Shown here: one piece after another, positions 50,567 through 58,059 of the stretch
Position numbering within the stretch: the stretch's first letter is position 1
Layout of the letters: the number at the start of each line of letters is the position of its first letter
Assembly: GCF_900187105.1 (NCBI RefSeq)
Contig: NZ_LT906482.1
Location: forward strand, 1,178,001-1,242,000
Length of the DNA stretch: 64,000 nt
Direction: 5' to 3'
Source: Eikenella corrodens
Lineage (GTDB): Bacteria > Pseudomonadota > Gammaproteobacteria > Burkholderiales > Neisseriaceae
Made by a program: the position numbers and the translations under genes
Notes under the pieces: model-generated
What the model was told of the DNA's origin: nothing
Seen by the model: only the letters and a program-made list of their open reading frames with translations
Databases searched by the model: none

Positions 50567-51544
50567 ATGCAAAACAGCACCTATGAATTTCTGAAGCCGC
50601 GACAGATTGATGTAGATGCCTTGTCTGCAACGCGTGCAAAAGTTTTTATGGAGCCATTTGAGCGGGGTTTTGGTTATACATTAGGCAATGCATTGCGTCG
50701 TATATTGCTGTCATCAATGAATGGTTTTGCACCTACAGAGGTAGTAATTGATGGCGCACTGCATGAATATTCTACTTTAGATGGTGTTCAGGAAGATGTT
50801 GTAGATATCTTGCTGAATATTAAAGGTGTGGTATTCAAGCTTCAGGGTCGTGATTCGGTTCAGGTTAGCTTAAATAAATCAGGTAGTGGTGTGGTAACTG
50901 CTGCTGATTTAGAATTGCCGCATGATGTGGAAGTAATTAATCCAGAACATGTTATTTGCCGCTTGTCTGATAATGGCAAGATTGAACTGACAATTACTGT
51001 GGAAAAAGGCCGTGGCTATCAAACTGTTAGCAGCAGGAATGATGACCACAAACAAATTGGCGCTATTCATTTGGATGCCAACTTTTCTCCAGTTCATCGT
51101 GTTAGCTTTGAGGTTCAGGCTGCTCGTGTGGAGCAGCGGACGGACTTAGATTGCTTGGTTTTAGATATTGAAACCAATGGTGCAATTGATCCAGAGGAGG
51201 CTGTGCGTCGGGCAGCTCGTATACTGATTGATCAGATGTCAGTATTTGCTGACTTGGAAGGGACGCCGGTCGAGGAGTCGAAAGAAGAAGCACCGCCTAT
51301 CGACCCGATTCTGCTACGCCCAGTAGATGATTTGGAATTGACAGTTCGCTCAGCGAATTGCTTGAAAGCTGAAGACATCTACTATATTGGTGATTTGATT
51401 CAGCGAACCGAAACTGAATTGCTGAAGACTCCGAATTTGGGCAGAAAATCTTTGAACGAGATTAAAGAAGTATTGGCTTCAAAAGGCTTGACCTTGGGTT
51501 CGAAACTAGATGTGTGGCCACCTGTTGGTTTGGATAAGCCTTAA
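50567..51544 (+). CDS. rpoA: RNA polymerase alpha subunit
   Basis: 325 residues. The N-terminal dimerisation domain has [22 protein letters not shown], and the C-terminal domain has [23 protein letters not shown] and [16 protein letters not shown] with the Arg and Asn residues that contact UP elements. It lies between rpsD and rplQ as in E. coli. Confidence 0.98.
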   Translation: MQNSTYEFLKPRQIDVDALSATRAKVFMEPFERGFGYTLGNALRRILLSSMNGFAPTEVVIDGALHEYSTLDGVQEDVVDILLNIKGVVFKLQGRDSVQVSLNKSGSGVVTAADLELPHDVEVINPEHVICRLSDNGKIELTITVEKGRGYQTVSSRNDDHKQIGAIHLDANFSPVHRVSFEVQAARVEQRTDLDCLVLDIETNGAIDPEEAVRRAARILIDQMSVFADLEGTPVEESKEEAPPIDPILLRPVDDLELTVRSANCLKAEDIYYIGDLIQRTETELLKTPNLGRKSLNEIKEVLASKGLTLGSKLDVWPPVGLDKP

Positions 51545-51571
51545 TATTTAATTGAAAAGGATAATAAAATT

Positions 51572-51958
51572 ATGCGTCATGGTAATGCCAACCGCAAATT
51601 AAACCGTACAAGCAGCCATCGTGCAGCGATGTTGCGTAATATGGCTAACTCGCTTTTAACCCATGAAACTATCGTGACTACTTTGCCTAAAGCTAAAGAG
51701 TTGAGACGAGTAGTAGAGCCTTTGATTACTTTGGGTAAGAAGCCTTCTTTGGCTAATCGCCGTACCGCCTTCAATAGAACTCGCGACAGAGATGTTGTAG
51801 TTAAACTATTCGATGAGTTGGGTACTCGTTTTGCCAACCGTAATGGTGGTTATGTGCGTATTTTGAAATATGGCTTCCGTAAGGGCGATAATGCGCCGTT
51901 AGCATTGGTGCAGTTGACCGATTTGGCCGCTGAAGACTCAAATACTGAAGCAGCATAA
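51572..51958 (+). CDS. rplQ: 50S ribosomal protein L17
   Basis: 128 residues starting [29 protein letters not shown] and ending with a C-terminal [14 protein letters not shown] segment. It is the last gene of the cluster; a hairpin follows. Confidence 0.98.
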   Translation: MRHGNANRKLNRTSSHRAAMLRNMANSLLTHETIVTTLPKAKELRRVVEPLITLGKKPSLANRRTAFNRTRDRDVVVKLFDELGTRFANRNGGYVRILKYGFRKGDNAPLALVQLTDLAAEDSNTEAA

Positions 51959-51973
51959 CTGCATAATTAAGTT

Positions 51974-52016
51974 AAAAGCTGGATCCTATGTGTGATTGCA
52001 TGGGATTCAGCTTTAA
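51974..52016 (+). terminator. Terminator of the ribosomal cluster
   Basis: AAAGCTGGATCC (51975-51986) and GGATTCAGCTTT (52003-52014) pair with one bulge or mismatch across a 16-nt loop, followed by AATTTA. No DUS is involved. Confidence 0.65.
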
Positions 52017-52048
52017 TTTATATGGGTTTAGGTTTTGTAGTTGACGTA

Positions 52049-52133
52049 TATAGCGCAAGTCAACTGAACTTTTACTACGGTACTGTTTGTAGCTCGCTGC
52101 CTTGTGTTTGAGAGCCAATTTAGTTGGTTATAG
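52049..52133. repeat. Decayed Correia-like element with variant termini
   Basis: Between TATAGCGCAAGTCAACTGAA and CAATTTAGTTGGTTATAG lies a core (CTACGGTACTG, CTCGCTGCCTTG) related to Correia elements. It abuts TATAGCTGGAGCAATTATTT, an end also found at 14731. The gap 51959-52352 holds nothing else that I can support. Confidence 0.5.
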
Positions 52134-52352
52134 CTGGAGCAATTATTTTCATACAAGCTGACGAGCTGAATGCGGTATATAAAGTATAGCGATAGATGAG
52201 TCGTTGCTGTTGGTGAATATAGTTGCAGAGCAAAAGTCGGTCATTCTTCTTTATGTACTCACTTGTATTGCAGAGAGGGATACTTGTATCAAAATAGCGC
52301 TAGTTTTCATAGCACTTATCTAATGCACCTAATCTAATCAAGTTTTATTATT

Positions 52353-53069
52353 ATGCACCATTCCTCCACTTTTGCTGAATTCCGGCGCGGTATTATTGAA
52401 GCTACCCCTATCTTGATAGGGGTGATGCCATTTGGATTGATTTTGGGTACTCGGGCTGCGCAGCAAGGAATGAGTTGGTTGGAGGTGGTATTGATGATGG
52501 GGCTGAACTTTGCGGGCGGTTCCGAATTTGCCGCAGTCAGTTTGTGGCAAAGTCCGCTGCCCGTTCTGCTGATTATTGGCACTACTTTTCTCATTAACAG
52601 CCGGCATATTTTGATGGGCGTGGCATTTATCCCGTTTATCCGGCATTTGCCATTGAAGAAGCTGTTGCCGGTATTGTTCTTTATGACCGATGAAAGTTGG
52701 GCGATGAGCCTGGCCGATGCCGGGAAGCGGCAGCAGGCAGGGTTGCCTGCGTTTAGTCTGCCTTACTATTTCGGCACGGCTGCTGCATTGTATTTGCTGT
52801 GGATAACTTGCGGCTTCATCGGTGCTCGATTTGGCTATTTGCTTGGAAATGTGGAAAACTTAGGTTTCGGTATGGCTTTCCCGGCCGTGTTTCTAGTGCT
52901 GATACGGGGAATGTGGCGCACTTGGCGGGCAGCCTTGCCGTGGCTGGCCAGCCTGATAAGTGCTGCCGGTGTTTACCTCTTATTGCCGCACAACGGCTGG
53001 TATGTGCTGGCCGGTACGTTTGTCGGCTTGGCGTGGGCGTTTTTCGACCAAGGGGCGCAGCATGATTAG
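52353..53069 (+). CDS. azlC: AzlC family branched-chain amino acid exporter subunit
   Basis: 238 residues, multi-span membrane protein. EFRRGIIEATPILIGVMPFGLILGT and NFAGGSEFAAVSLW, NSRHILMGVAF and FFMTDESWAMSL are AzlC family motifs. With AzlD it forms an exporter of branched-chain amino acids (YgaZH type). The azlD start overlaps the last 8 bp. The upstream region is repeat-derived and the ribosome site is weak. Confidence 0.9.
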   Translation: MHHSSTFAEFRRGIIEATPILIGVMPFGLILGTRAAQQGMSWLEVVLMMGLNFAGGSEFAAVSLWQSPLPVLLIIGTTFLINSRHILMGVAFIPFIRHLPLKKLLPVLFFMTDESWAMSLADAGKRQQAGLPAFSLPYYFGTAAALYLLWITCGFIGARFGYLLGNVENLGFGMAFPAVFLVLIRGMWRTWRAALPWLASLISAAGVYLLLPHNGWYVLAGTFVGLAWAFFDQGAQHD

Positions 53070-53364
53070 CCGCGCCTCCCTGCTGGCCGTTTTAGGCATG
53101 CTGGCCGTAACCTATTCCACCCGGCTGATCGGTTTTTTCGCCTTCCGCAACCGCGTGTTGTCGGCAAGGGCCAAGCGTGTGATGACAGCAGCACCCGGCT
53201 GCGTGCTGATTTCAGTCATCGCGCCCCATTTTGTATCTAACAAACCGCATGAATTAGTGGCTTTGGCCATCACGCTATTGGCGGCTAGCCGTCTGCCGAT
53301 ATTGCCCACCGTGCTGATTGCCGTAGCCAGCAGCGGTTTGCTGGGCTGGCTGATGGCAGGATGA
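53062..53364 (+). CDS. azlD: AzlD family small exporter subunit
   Basis: 100 residues with three to four spans. AVTYSTRLIGFFAF and AAPGCVLISVIAPHFV are typical of AzlD/YgaH, the small partner of AzlC. ATG 53062 lies inside the end of azlC, so the two are translationally coupled; the longer frame upstream is out of register with any homology. A DUS begins right at its stop codon. Confidence 0.88.
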   Translation: MISRASLLAVLGMLAVTYSTRLIGFFAFRNRVLSARAKRVMTAAPGCVLISVIAPHFVSNKPHELVALAITLLAASRLPILPTVLIAVASSGLLGWLMAG

Positions 53365-53421
53365 GGCTACCTGAAAGTTTCCGCTAAGCCCGTCTGATTG
53401 CCCCCTATTTTCAGGTAGCCT
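53364..53421 (+). terminator. Inverted eikDUS pair after azlD
   Basis: AGGCTACCTGAA (53364-53375) overlaps the azlD stop codon (53362-53364) by one base and pairs with TTCAGGTAGCCT (53410-53421), followed by TT. The loop is long at 34 nt. Confidence 0.6.
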
Positions 53422-53649
53422 TTCCACCAACACGGACGTGCTCCACCATAGCTGCATGCTACACCTCCCATTCAAGCATCGGTATAATCCCGTTATGTTG
53501 GCTGAATCAGTAAGCCAGTCAAATACATTTCCATCATAAGGCATAAGGCGGCACGGCAATATATCAAGCCGATAGTATGCAACCGAGGCGGCTTGGCTGC
53601 TGCCGAAAGTGCCAGCCACCACGCCAACTGCCCAATAAGGACAATCTCC

Positions 53650-53841
53650 ATGCCCTACCAAACACAGCCTCCCATCGTTATTACTCCTGCCGACCTGCCT
53701 CTGCACTGCAGCGGCCCCACGCACGAAGCCTGGAGTGGCCACCCGCGCGTATTTTTGCCGATTACTTCCAACGGCAGTATCGAATGCCCGTATTGTGGCA
53801 GCATTTATCAGCTCAATGGTGAAGTAGATCGGCATCACTAA
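53650..53841 (+). CDS. Zinc-finger (CHCC-type) protein
   Basis: 63 residues. The motif is LPLHCSGP, then about 25 residues on, ECPYCGSIYQL, giving the Cys, His, Cys, Cys pattern of zf-CHCC proteins related to mitochondrial NDUFS6. Such proteins are common next to LPS or DNA genes in beta-proteobacteria, and their role is not known. ATG 53650 follows AAGGACAATCTCC; upstream in-frame codons lack similarity. Confidence 0.85.
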   Translation: MPYQTQPPIVITPADLPLHCSGPTHEAWSGHPRVFLPITSNGSIECPYCGSIYQLNGEVDRHH

Positions 53842-53868
53842 CGCACAGTTTTAGTATAGCGGGGCTTC

Positions 53869-53974
53869 TATAGTGAATTAAATTTAAACCAGTACAGCGT
53901 TGACTCGCCTTGCCGTAACGTGTGTACTGTCTGCGGATTGCCGCCTTGTCCTGATTTAAATTTAATCCACTATA
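53869..53974. repeat. Short Correia-type element (106 bp), copy 3
   Basis: TATAGTGAATTAAATTTAAA and TTTAAATTTAATCCACTATA enclose a core with GTTGACTCGCCTTGCCGTAA and TACTGTCTGCGGATTGCCGC. It is nearly identical to copy 2 at 34935. Confidence 0.9.
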
Positions 53975-54074
53975 TATGGCTACCGCTCGTGCCCTCTTAA
54001 GCTTCTCCACAGGAATTCTCTGTTGCGGCAAATCAAAGCCGCCGGAGGCTACCTGAAAAATGCCTGCCTATTGT

Positions 54075-54188
54075 TCTCTAGCAAACCAACTTAACTTTCG
54101 CTACGGCGTTGGTTCGCTTGGTCGTACTCCTGTATTGTTTACGGCTTACTGCCTTGCATTGAAAGTCAATTTGGCTGGCTAGATAGCG
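54075..54188. repeat. Correia-core element with CTAGC-type termini
   Basis: CTAGCAAACCAACTTAACTTTC at the left and GAAAGTCAATTTGGCTGGCTAG at the right are imperfect inverted repeats of about 20 bp. Between them lies a core (CTACGGCGTTGGTTCGCTTGG, GCTTACTGCCTTG) recognisably related to Correia elements. It ends about 40 bp before waaF. Confidence 0.55.
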
Positions 54189-54228
54189 AAAGGTCGATTC
54201 ATTCGCTATATCCTGCCGACTCCTTGCC

Positions 54229-55284
54229 ATGTCCAAAAATATCCTCATTATTTCCCCTTCTTGGATCGGCGACTGTGTGATGACGCAGCCGCTCTACCGC
54301 CGCCTGCACGAACTGCACCCCGGCTGCCGGATCGACGTATTCGCGCCCAAGTGGTCGATGGCTGTGTTCGAGCGCATGCCCGAAATCAACCAGATTTTGG
54401 AAAACCCCTTCGCCCATGGCGCATTGCGGCTGCGCGAGCGCTGGCGGCTGGGCAAAGAGCTGGCGCGGCGCGGCTATGACCAAGTGATCGTGTTGCCCGG
54501 CTCGTTTAAATCAGCGCTGATTGCCCGCGCCGGTGGCATCGCGCAGCGCACCGGCTATGTGGGCGAGAGCCGCTATCCGCTGCTCAACGACATCCGCAAG
54601 CTGGATAAGGCAGCACTGCTGCTGATGGCGGATCGTTACACCGCCTTGGCCTATCCGAAAGGCGTGCCGTTCGAACCGCGCCCCGGCGATTTCCCCCGCC
54701 TCGCCGTTTCCGCTGCCGCCAGCGAAGCCGCCATGCAGGCGCACGGTTTGGACAACGCTCGGCCGATCGCCGCCTTCTGCCCTGGTGCGGAATACGGCCC
54801 GGCCAAACGCTGGCCGCCGCGCCATTTTGCGGCGCTGGCCAAACGCTATGCTGCCGAAGACTATCAGATTTGGTTGTTTGGCTCGGCCAAAGACCATGAA
54901 ACCGCCGAAGAAGTACAGCGGCTTTCAGGCAGCCTCTGCACCAATCTGTGCGGGCGAACCAGCTTATCCGAAGCCATCGATTTGCTCGCCCTAGCGCAAA
55001 TCGTGGTGTGCAACGACAGCGGCCTGATGCACCTGGCTGCCGCGCTGAGCCGCCCGTTGGCTGCCGTGTACGGCTCGTCCAGCCCCGAGCATACCCCGCC
55101 CCTGAGCCTGCATGCGCAGGTGGTGAGCCTGCATCTTGAGTGCAGCCCCTGCTTCAAGCGCGAATGCCCGCTCGGCCACACCGACTGCCTCAACAAACTC
55201 GAGCCGGAATTGGTGCACCAAGCAGGCTGCCGTGCCATCTGCTCCCGCTTCCCCGAACAAATATCTGAAACTCCCGCAAAATGA
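54229..55284 (+). CDS. waaF: ADP-heptose:LPS heptosyltransferase II
   Basis: 351 residues, GT9 family. It begins ILIISPSWIGDCVMTQPLYRRL, with FCPGAEYGPAKRWP and the donor-site motif VVCNDSGLMHLAAAL. It adds the second heptose to the LPS inner core from ADP-heptose, which the rfaE2 product (11.5 kb) helps make. A perfect AGGCTGCCTGAA (minus strand, 54924-54935), the Simonsiella-type uptake sequence one base from eikDUS, lies inside. It overlaps phrB by an ATGA. Confidence 0.94.
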   Translation: MSKNILIISPSWIGDCVMTQPLYRRLHELHPGCRIDVFAPKWSMAVFERMPEINQILENPFAHGALRLRERWRLGKELARRGYDQVIVLPGSFKSALIARAGGIAQRTGYVGESRYPLLNDIRKLDKAALLLMADRYTALAYPKGVPFEPRPGDFPRLAVSAAASEAAMQAHGLDNARPIAAFCPGAEYGPAKRWPPRHFAALAKRYAAEDYQIWLFGSAKDHETAEEVQRLSGSLCTNLCGRTSLSEAIDLLALAQIVVCNDSGLMHLAAALSRPLAAVYGSSSPEHTPPLSLHAQVVSLHLECSPCFKRECPLGHTDCLNKLEPELVHQAGCRAICSRFPEQISETPAK

Positions 55285-56597
55285 GTGTGCCCACCACTTT
55301 AGTCTGGTTCCGCCAAGACCTGCGCACCGACGATCAGCCCGCTCTGCAAGCTGCCGCCCGTAGTGGCCGCCCGCTGCTTGGCTTGTATGTGTGGCCGAAC
55401 GAAGGCATGCTCACGGCGCGGCGGCGCTATTTTATTTGGCAGAGCCTGCGCGATTTGCAGGCGCGGCTGGCCGAATGCGGTATTCCGCTGCATGTGCGCG
55501 AAGGCAACCCCGTGCAGGCGGTGGTCGAAACGGCGGCACATTGCCGCGCGGCGGAAGTAGTGTGCGCAAGCGATGGGGCGGGGCAGGGCGCATTACGCGC
55601 CGTGCTGGAAAAGCAGGGCTGCCGGCTACACAGCGTGGCCGACGGCTTATTGCAGCCGCCCTTCCAATTTATCCGTGCGCCGTATTTTAACGAGCCGGCC
55701 TTTGCCGCGTTTCAGGTAGCCTGGCAGGCCGCGTGTGTTGAACAATATGCCGCTTGGCAAGCATCGGCCTGGCCGCCGCCGGATTTGGCCGCGCAGCAGC
55801 AAAGGCTACCTGAAAATCTGAAAACCGCCGGGCTGCCAGTTGTGCCCCGCGCCGTGCTTACCATTCCCGGCGGCGAAACCGCCGCCCGGCGGCAGTTGGC
55901 CGAATTTTTGCCGCGCCTGCCGTATTACCCCGTATTGCGCAGTCTGCCCGCCCAACACGGTAGTTCGCAGCTCTCGCCGCATCTGGTGTTCGGTACGCTG
56001 TCGGTGCGCCGGGCGTGGGCGGCCGCTAGCAATACGCCCGATGCCGCTGCCTGGCAAGAAGCTTTGGCACGGCGAGAATTTTGGCGGCATTATTTCCGCC
56101 AATATCCCGATGTGCTGCGGCAAGACCTGCCCGAACACCGCGCCGCCGGGCAGGCCAACCAAACGCTGCTGGCCGCTTGGCAGCAAGGCATAACCGGCTA
56201 CCCGCTGGCCGATGCCGCCATGCGCCTGCTGCGCGACACCGGCTGGCTGCCACACAGCCTGCGCCGTTTCTGCGCTGCCTTTTTCTGCCGCGTGCTGGGC
56301 GGCCGCTGGCAGGATGGTGCTGGCTGGTTTGCCCGCCAGTTGTTGGATTTCGAGCCAGCTGCCAACAGCGGCAACTGGCAGCTGGCTGCCGGCTTGGGTG
56401 GCAAGCAGGTTGAGCGGCAGCCCTTCAACCCCGTGGTGTGGTCGCAAAAGCTCGATCCCGACGGCCAATTCATCCGCCGCCATCTGCCACAGTTGGCACA
56501 CCTCGACAGCCGCCGTATCCACGCCCCGTGGCTGGCCGCGGCGGAAGTGAACACCAACGGCTACCCGGCGCCGGTAGTGGATTATCGGGCGCGCTAG
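55281..56597 (+). CDS. phrB: Deoxyribodipyrimidine photolyase
   Basis: 438 residues, class I CPD photolyase. The N-terminal alpha/beta antenna domain starts TTLVWFRQDLRTDDQPAL and the FAD domain has LADAAMRLLRDTGWLPHSLRR, CRVLGGRWQDGAGWFARQLLDFEPAANSGNWQ and QSQKLDPDG-like end segments. It repairs cyclobutane dimers with blue light. Two perfect eikDUS copies (55711-55722 and 55803-55814) encode FQVA and RLPE in the linker between domains. The start overlaps the waaF stop. Confidence 0.94.
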   Translation: MSVPTTLVWFRQDLRTDDQPALQAAARSGRPLLGLYVWPNEGMLTARRRYFIWQSLRDLQARLAECGIPLHVREGNPVQAVVETAAHCRAAEVVCASDGAGQGALRAVLEKQGCRLHSVADGLLQPPFQFIRAPYFNEPAFAAFQVAWQAACVEQYAAWQASAWPPPDLAAQQQRLPENLKTAGLPVVPRAVLTIPGGETAARRQLAEFLPRLPYYPVLRSLPAQHGSSQLSPHLVFGTLSVRRAWAAASNTPDAAAWQEALARREFWRHYFRQYPDVLRQDLPEHRAAGQANQTLLAAWQQGITGYPLADAAMRLLRDTGWLPHSLRRFCAAFFCRVLGGRWQDGAGWFARQLLDFEPAANSGNWQLAAGLGGKQVERQPFNPVVWSQKLDPDGQFIRRHLPQLAHLDSRRIHAPWLAAAEVNTNGYPAPVVDYRAR

Positions 56598-56612
56598 GGT
56601 AGGGCGATGAAG

Positions 56613-56659
56613 AGGCTACCTGAAAAACGGTTAACTTCGTTGCCGCTTTCAGGTAGCCT
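56613..56659 (+). terminator. Inverted eikDUS pair after phrB
   Basis: AGGCTACCTGAA (56613-56624) pairs with TTCAGGTAGCCT (56648-56659) with a 23-nt loop, 15 bp after the stop codon. Confidence 0.65.
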
Positions 56660-56672
56660 CTGGCTTTGGCGT

Positions 56673-56777
56673 TATAGTGAATTAACAAAAATCAGGACAA
56701 GGCGACGAGCCGCAGACAGTACACACGTTACGGCAAGGCGAGGCAACGCTGTACTGGTTTAAATTTAATTCACTATA
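56673..56777. repeat. Short Correia-type element (105 bp), copy 4
   Basis: The left end TATAGTGAATTAACAAAAAT followed by CAGGACAAGGCGACGAGCCG is almost exactly the classic neisserial Correia terminus. The right end TTTAAATTTAATTCACTATA is of the copy 2/3 type, so the two arms are not fully complementary. The right boundary is 2 bp from an ATG and creates TATAAT at 56776-56781. Confidence 0.92.
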
Positions 56778-56812
56778 TAATGCCACCTTTTCACAACCAA
56801 CGATTGCTTGCC

Positions 56813-57385
56813 ATGTACCGATTGATGAGTGATGCCGCCAACCTGATGCGGCTGCGATTGCGCCCTGCCGAAGAATATACCTACCCGTTGCTGGATTGCT
56901 TAGGGGCGCTGGTGATGGTGGCTGCGGTGAATACTGCGATGCTCTCGCCCGTGTTGAACGGGCAATATGGCATGATAGCGTTTGTATTGAGCCTAAATTT
57001 GGTGAAATGGCCGGTGTTTGCCGGAGTGATGACCCGGCTGATGGGTGCGCTCGGCGGCCGTCGGCAATCTTTGTGGGGCTACACGCTGCTTACTGAAGTG
57101 CTCTCTTTGCCTGCTTTGTTGATTCTGTACGTACCCAGTCTGGCACTGTTGCTGCAAGTTTGGATGGCTTGGGCGTTTGCCGTGGGCGTGATGGGCTATG
57201 CCCGCCTCTGCGGCGTGCGCCTGTGGCAGGTGTTGCTGGGCTATATTGCCAGTTTCTGCGCCCTGGTGGTAACGGCCATGGCGATTATGGTATTGTTTGC
57301 TGCAGCCGGCATCATCAATCAAACGCAGCTGGAGCAGAATATGCAGCGCTGGCAGCAGATAACCACACCGCAGCAGCAAAAATAA
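56813..57385 (+). CDS. Hypothetical Yip1-like membrane protein
   Basis: 190 residues from ATG 56813 (MYRLMSDAANLMRLRL); an in-frame ATG at 56780 abuts the Correia element and is possible. About five hydrophobic spans are seen (39-60, 68-83, 100-122, 125-143, 150-175), with a hydrophilic C-terminal tail (QLEQNMQRWQQITTPQQQK). The layout resembles Yip1-domain proteins, but I cannot confirm it. The Correia element directly upstream may supply the promoter. Confidence 0.65.
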   Translation: MYRLMSDAANLMRLRLRPAEEYTYPLLDCLGALVMVAAVNTAMLSPVLNGQYGMIAFVLSLNLVKWPVFAGVMTRLMGALGGRRQSLWGYTLLTEVLSLPALLILYVPSLALLLQVWMAWAFAVGVMGYARLCGVRLWQVLLGYIASFCALVVTAMAIMVLFAAAGIINQTQLEQNMQRWQQITTPQQQK

Positions 57386-57407
57386 ATCGTTGCTGGAGCA
57401 TAGAGAA

Positions 57408-57438
57408 AGGCTACCTGAAAATTTCAGGTAGCTTTTTG
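57408..57438 (+). terminator. DUS hairpin between convergent genes
   Basis: AGGCTACCTGAA (57408-57419) pairs with TTCAGGTAGCTT (57423-57434, one mismatch to DUS) around 3 nt, then TTT. It separates the rightward membrane protein gene from the leftward lipoprotein gene. Confidence 0.75.
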
Positions 57439-57455
57439 CTTGGGGCGGATGCTGC

Positions 57456-57968
57456 TTAGCGGCCTTCTATCCGGCGGATGGCGGCATCCACTCTGGCACG
57501 GCGTGCGGCTTCCTCGGCGCGGGTTTGGCGCAGCAGTTCTGCGGCGGAGATGCCGCGTTTGGGCGCTTCTGCGGCAGCGTATTCGGCCATTTTGCTGTCG
57601 GCAAAGGCTTCCACTTGGCGGCGCAGGCGGTTGCGTTCGTCGCGCGTGTCGGCACAGAGCTTGCCTAGGTCGCTGTTGTGCGGACGGACTGTGCGGTTGG
57701 GGTTGGGAGAGCGCCTGGCTTGCTGGCGGCATTGGTCCGTTTTTGGGTGGTTAAATTGCAGTATTCTGGATAAGTCGTTGAAATAACGAGATGCTTCCGC
57801 ATTATCCTGATAGCAGAGCGAACCGTTGGCCAAGGTACTGATGTCTTTGGTGAGCTGCTCACACTCATCGGCCAGCGAGGCATGGTTGGGATTGGGTGGG
57901 GTGTGAACGCAGGCAGACATGGCGAGGGCGGCCAGTAACAGCGGGAGGGCGAAGGTTTGGTTTGTCAT
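57456..57968 (-). CDS. Hypothetical lipoprotein
   Basis: 170 residues. The signal peptide TFALPLLLAALAMSAC carries a lipobox (MSAC), so Cys20 should be lipidated. The mature part holds three further Cys (DECEQL, SLCYQD, DQCRQQ, LCADTR segments) and an Arg/Glu/Ala-rich C-terminal helix (about 120-170) likely to form a coiled coil. I recognise no family. AAAGG lies 8 bp before the ATG. Confidence 0.72.
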   Translation of the reverse strand: MTNQTFALPLLLAALAMSACVHTPPNPNHASLADECEQLTKDISTLANGSLCYQDNAEASRYFNDLSRILQFNHPKTDQCRQQARRSPNPNRTVRPHNSDLGKLCADTRDERNRLRRQVEAFADSKMAEYAAAEAPKRGISAAELLRQTRAEEAARRARVDAAIRRIEGR

Positions 57969-58022
57969 GTTTATGCCTTTGGGAGCTTGTTGGAGAATGA
58001 AGTAGTGGGGAGCGTATCAGAA

Positions 58023-58053
58023 AAAGGCTACCTGAAATTTCAGGTAGCCTTTT
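58023..58053 (-). terminator. Inverted eikDUS terminator of metG
   Basis: AGGCTACCTGAA (58025-58036) and TTCAGGTAGCCT (58039-58050) with a 2-nt loop, flanked by AAAA and TTTT, 7 bp past the metG stop codon. Confidence 0.85.
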
Positions 58054-58059
58054 TAGCAT

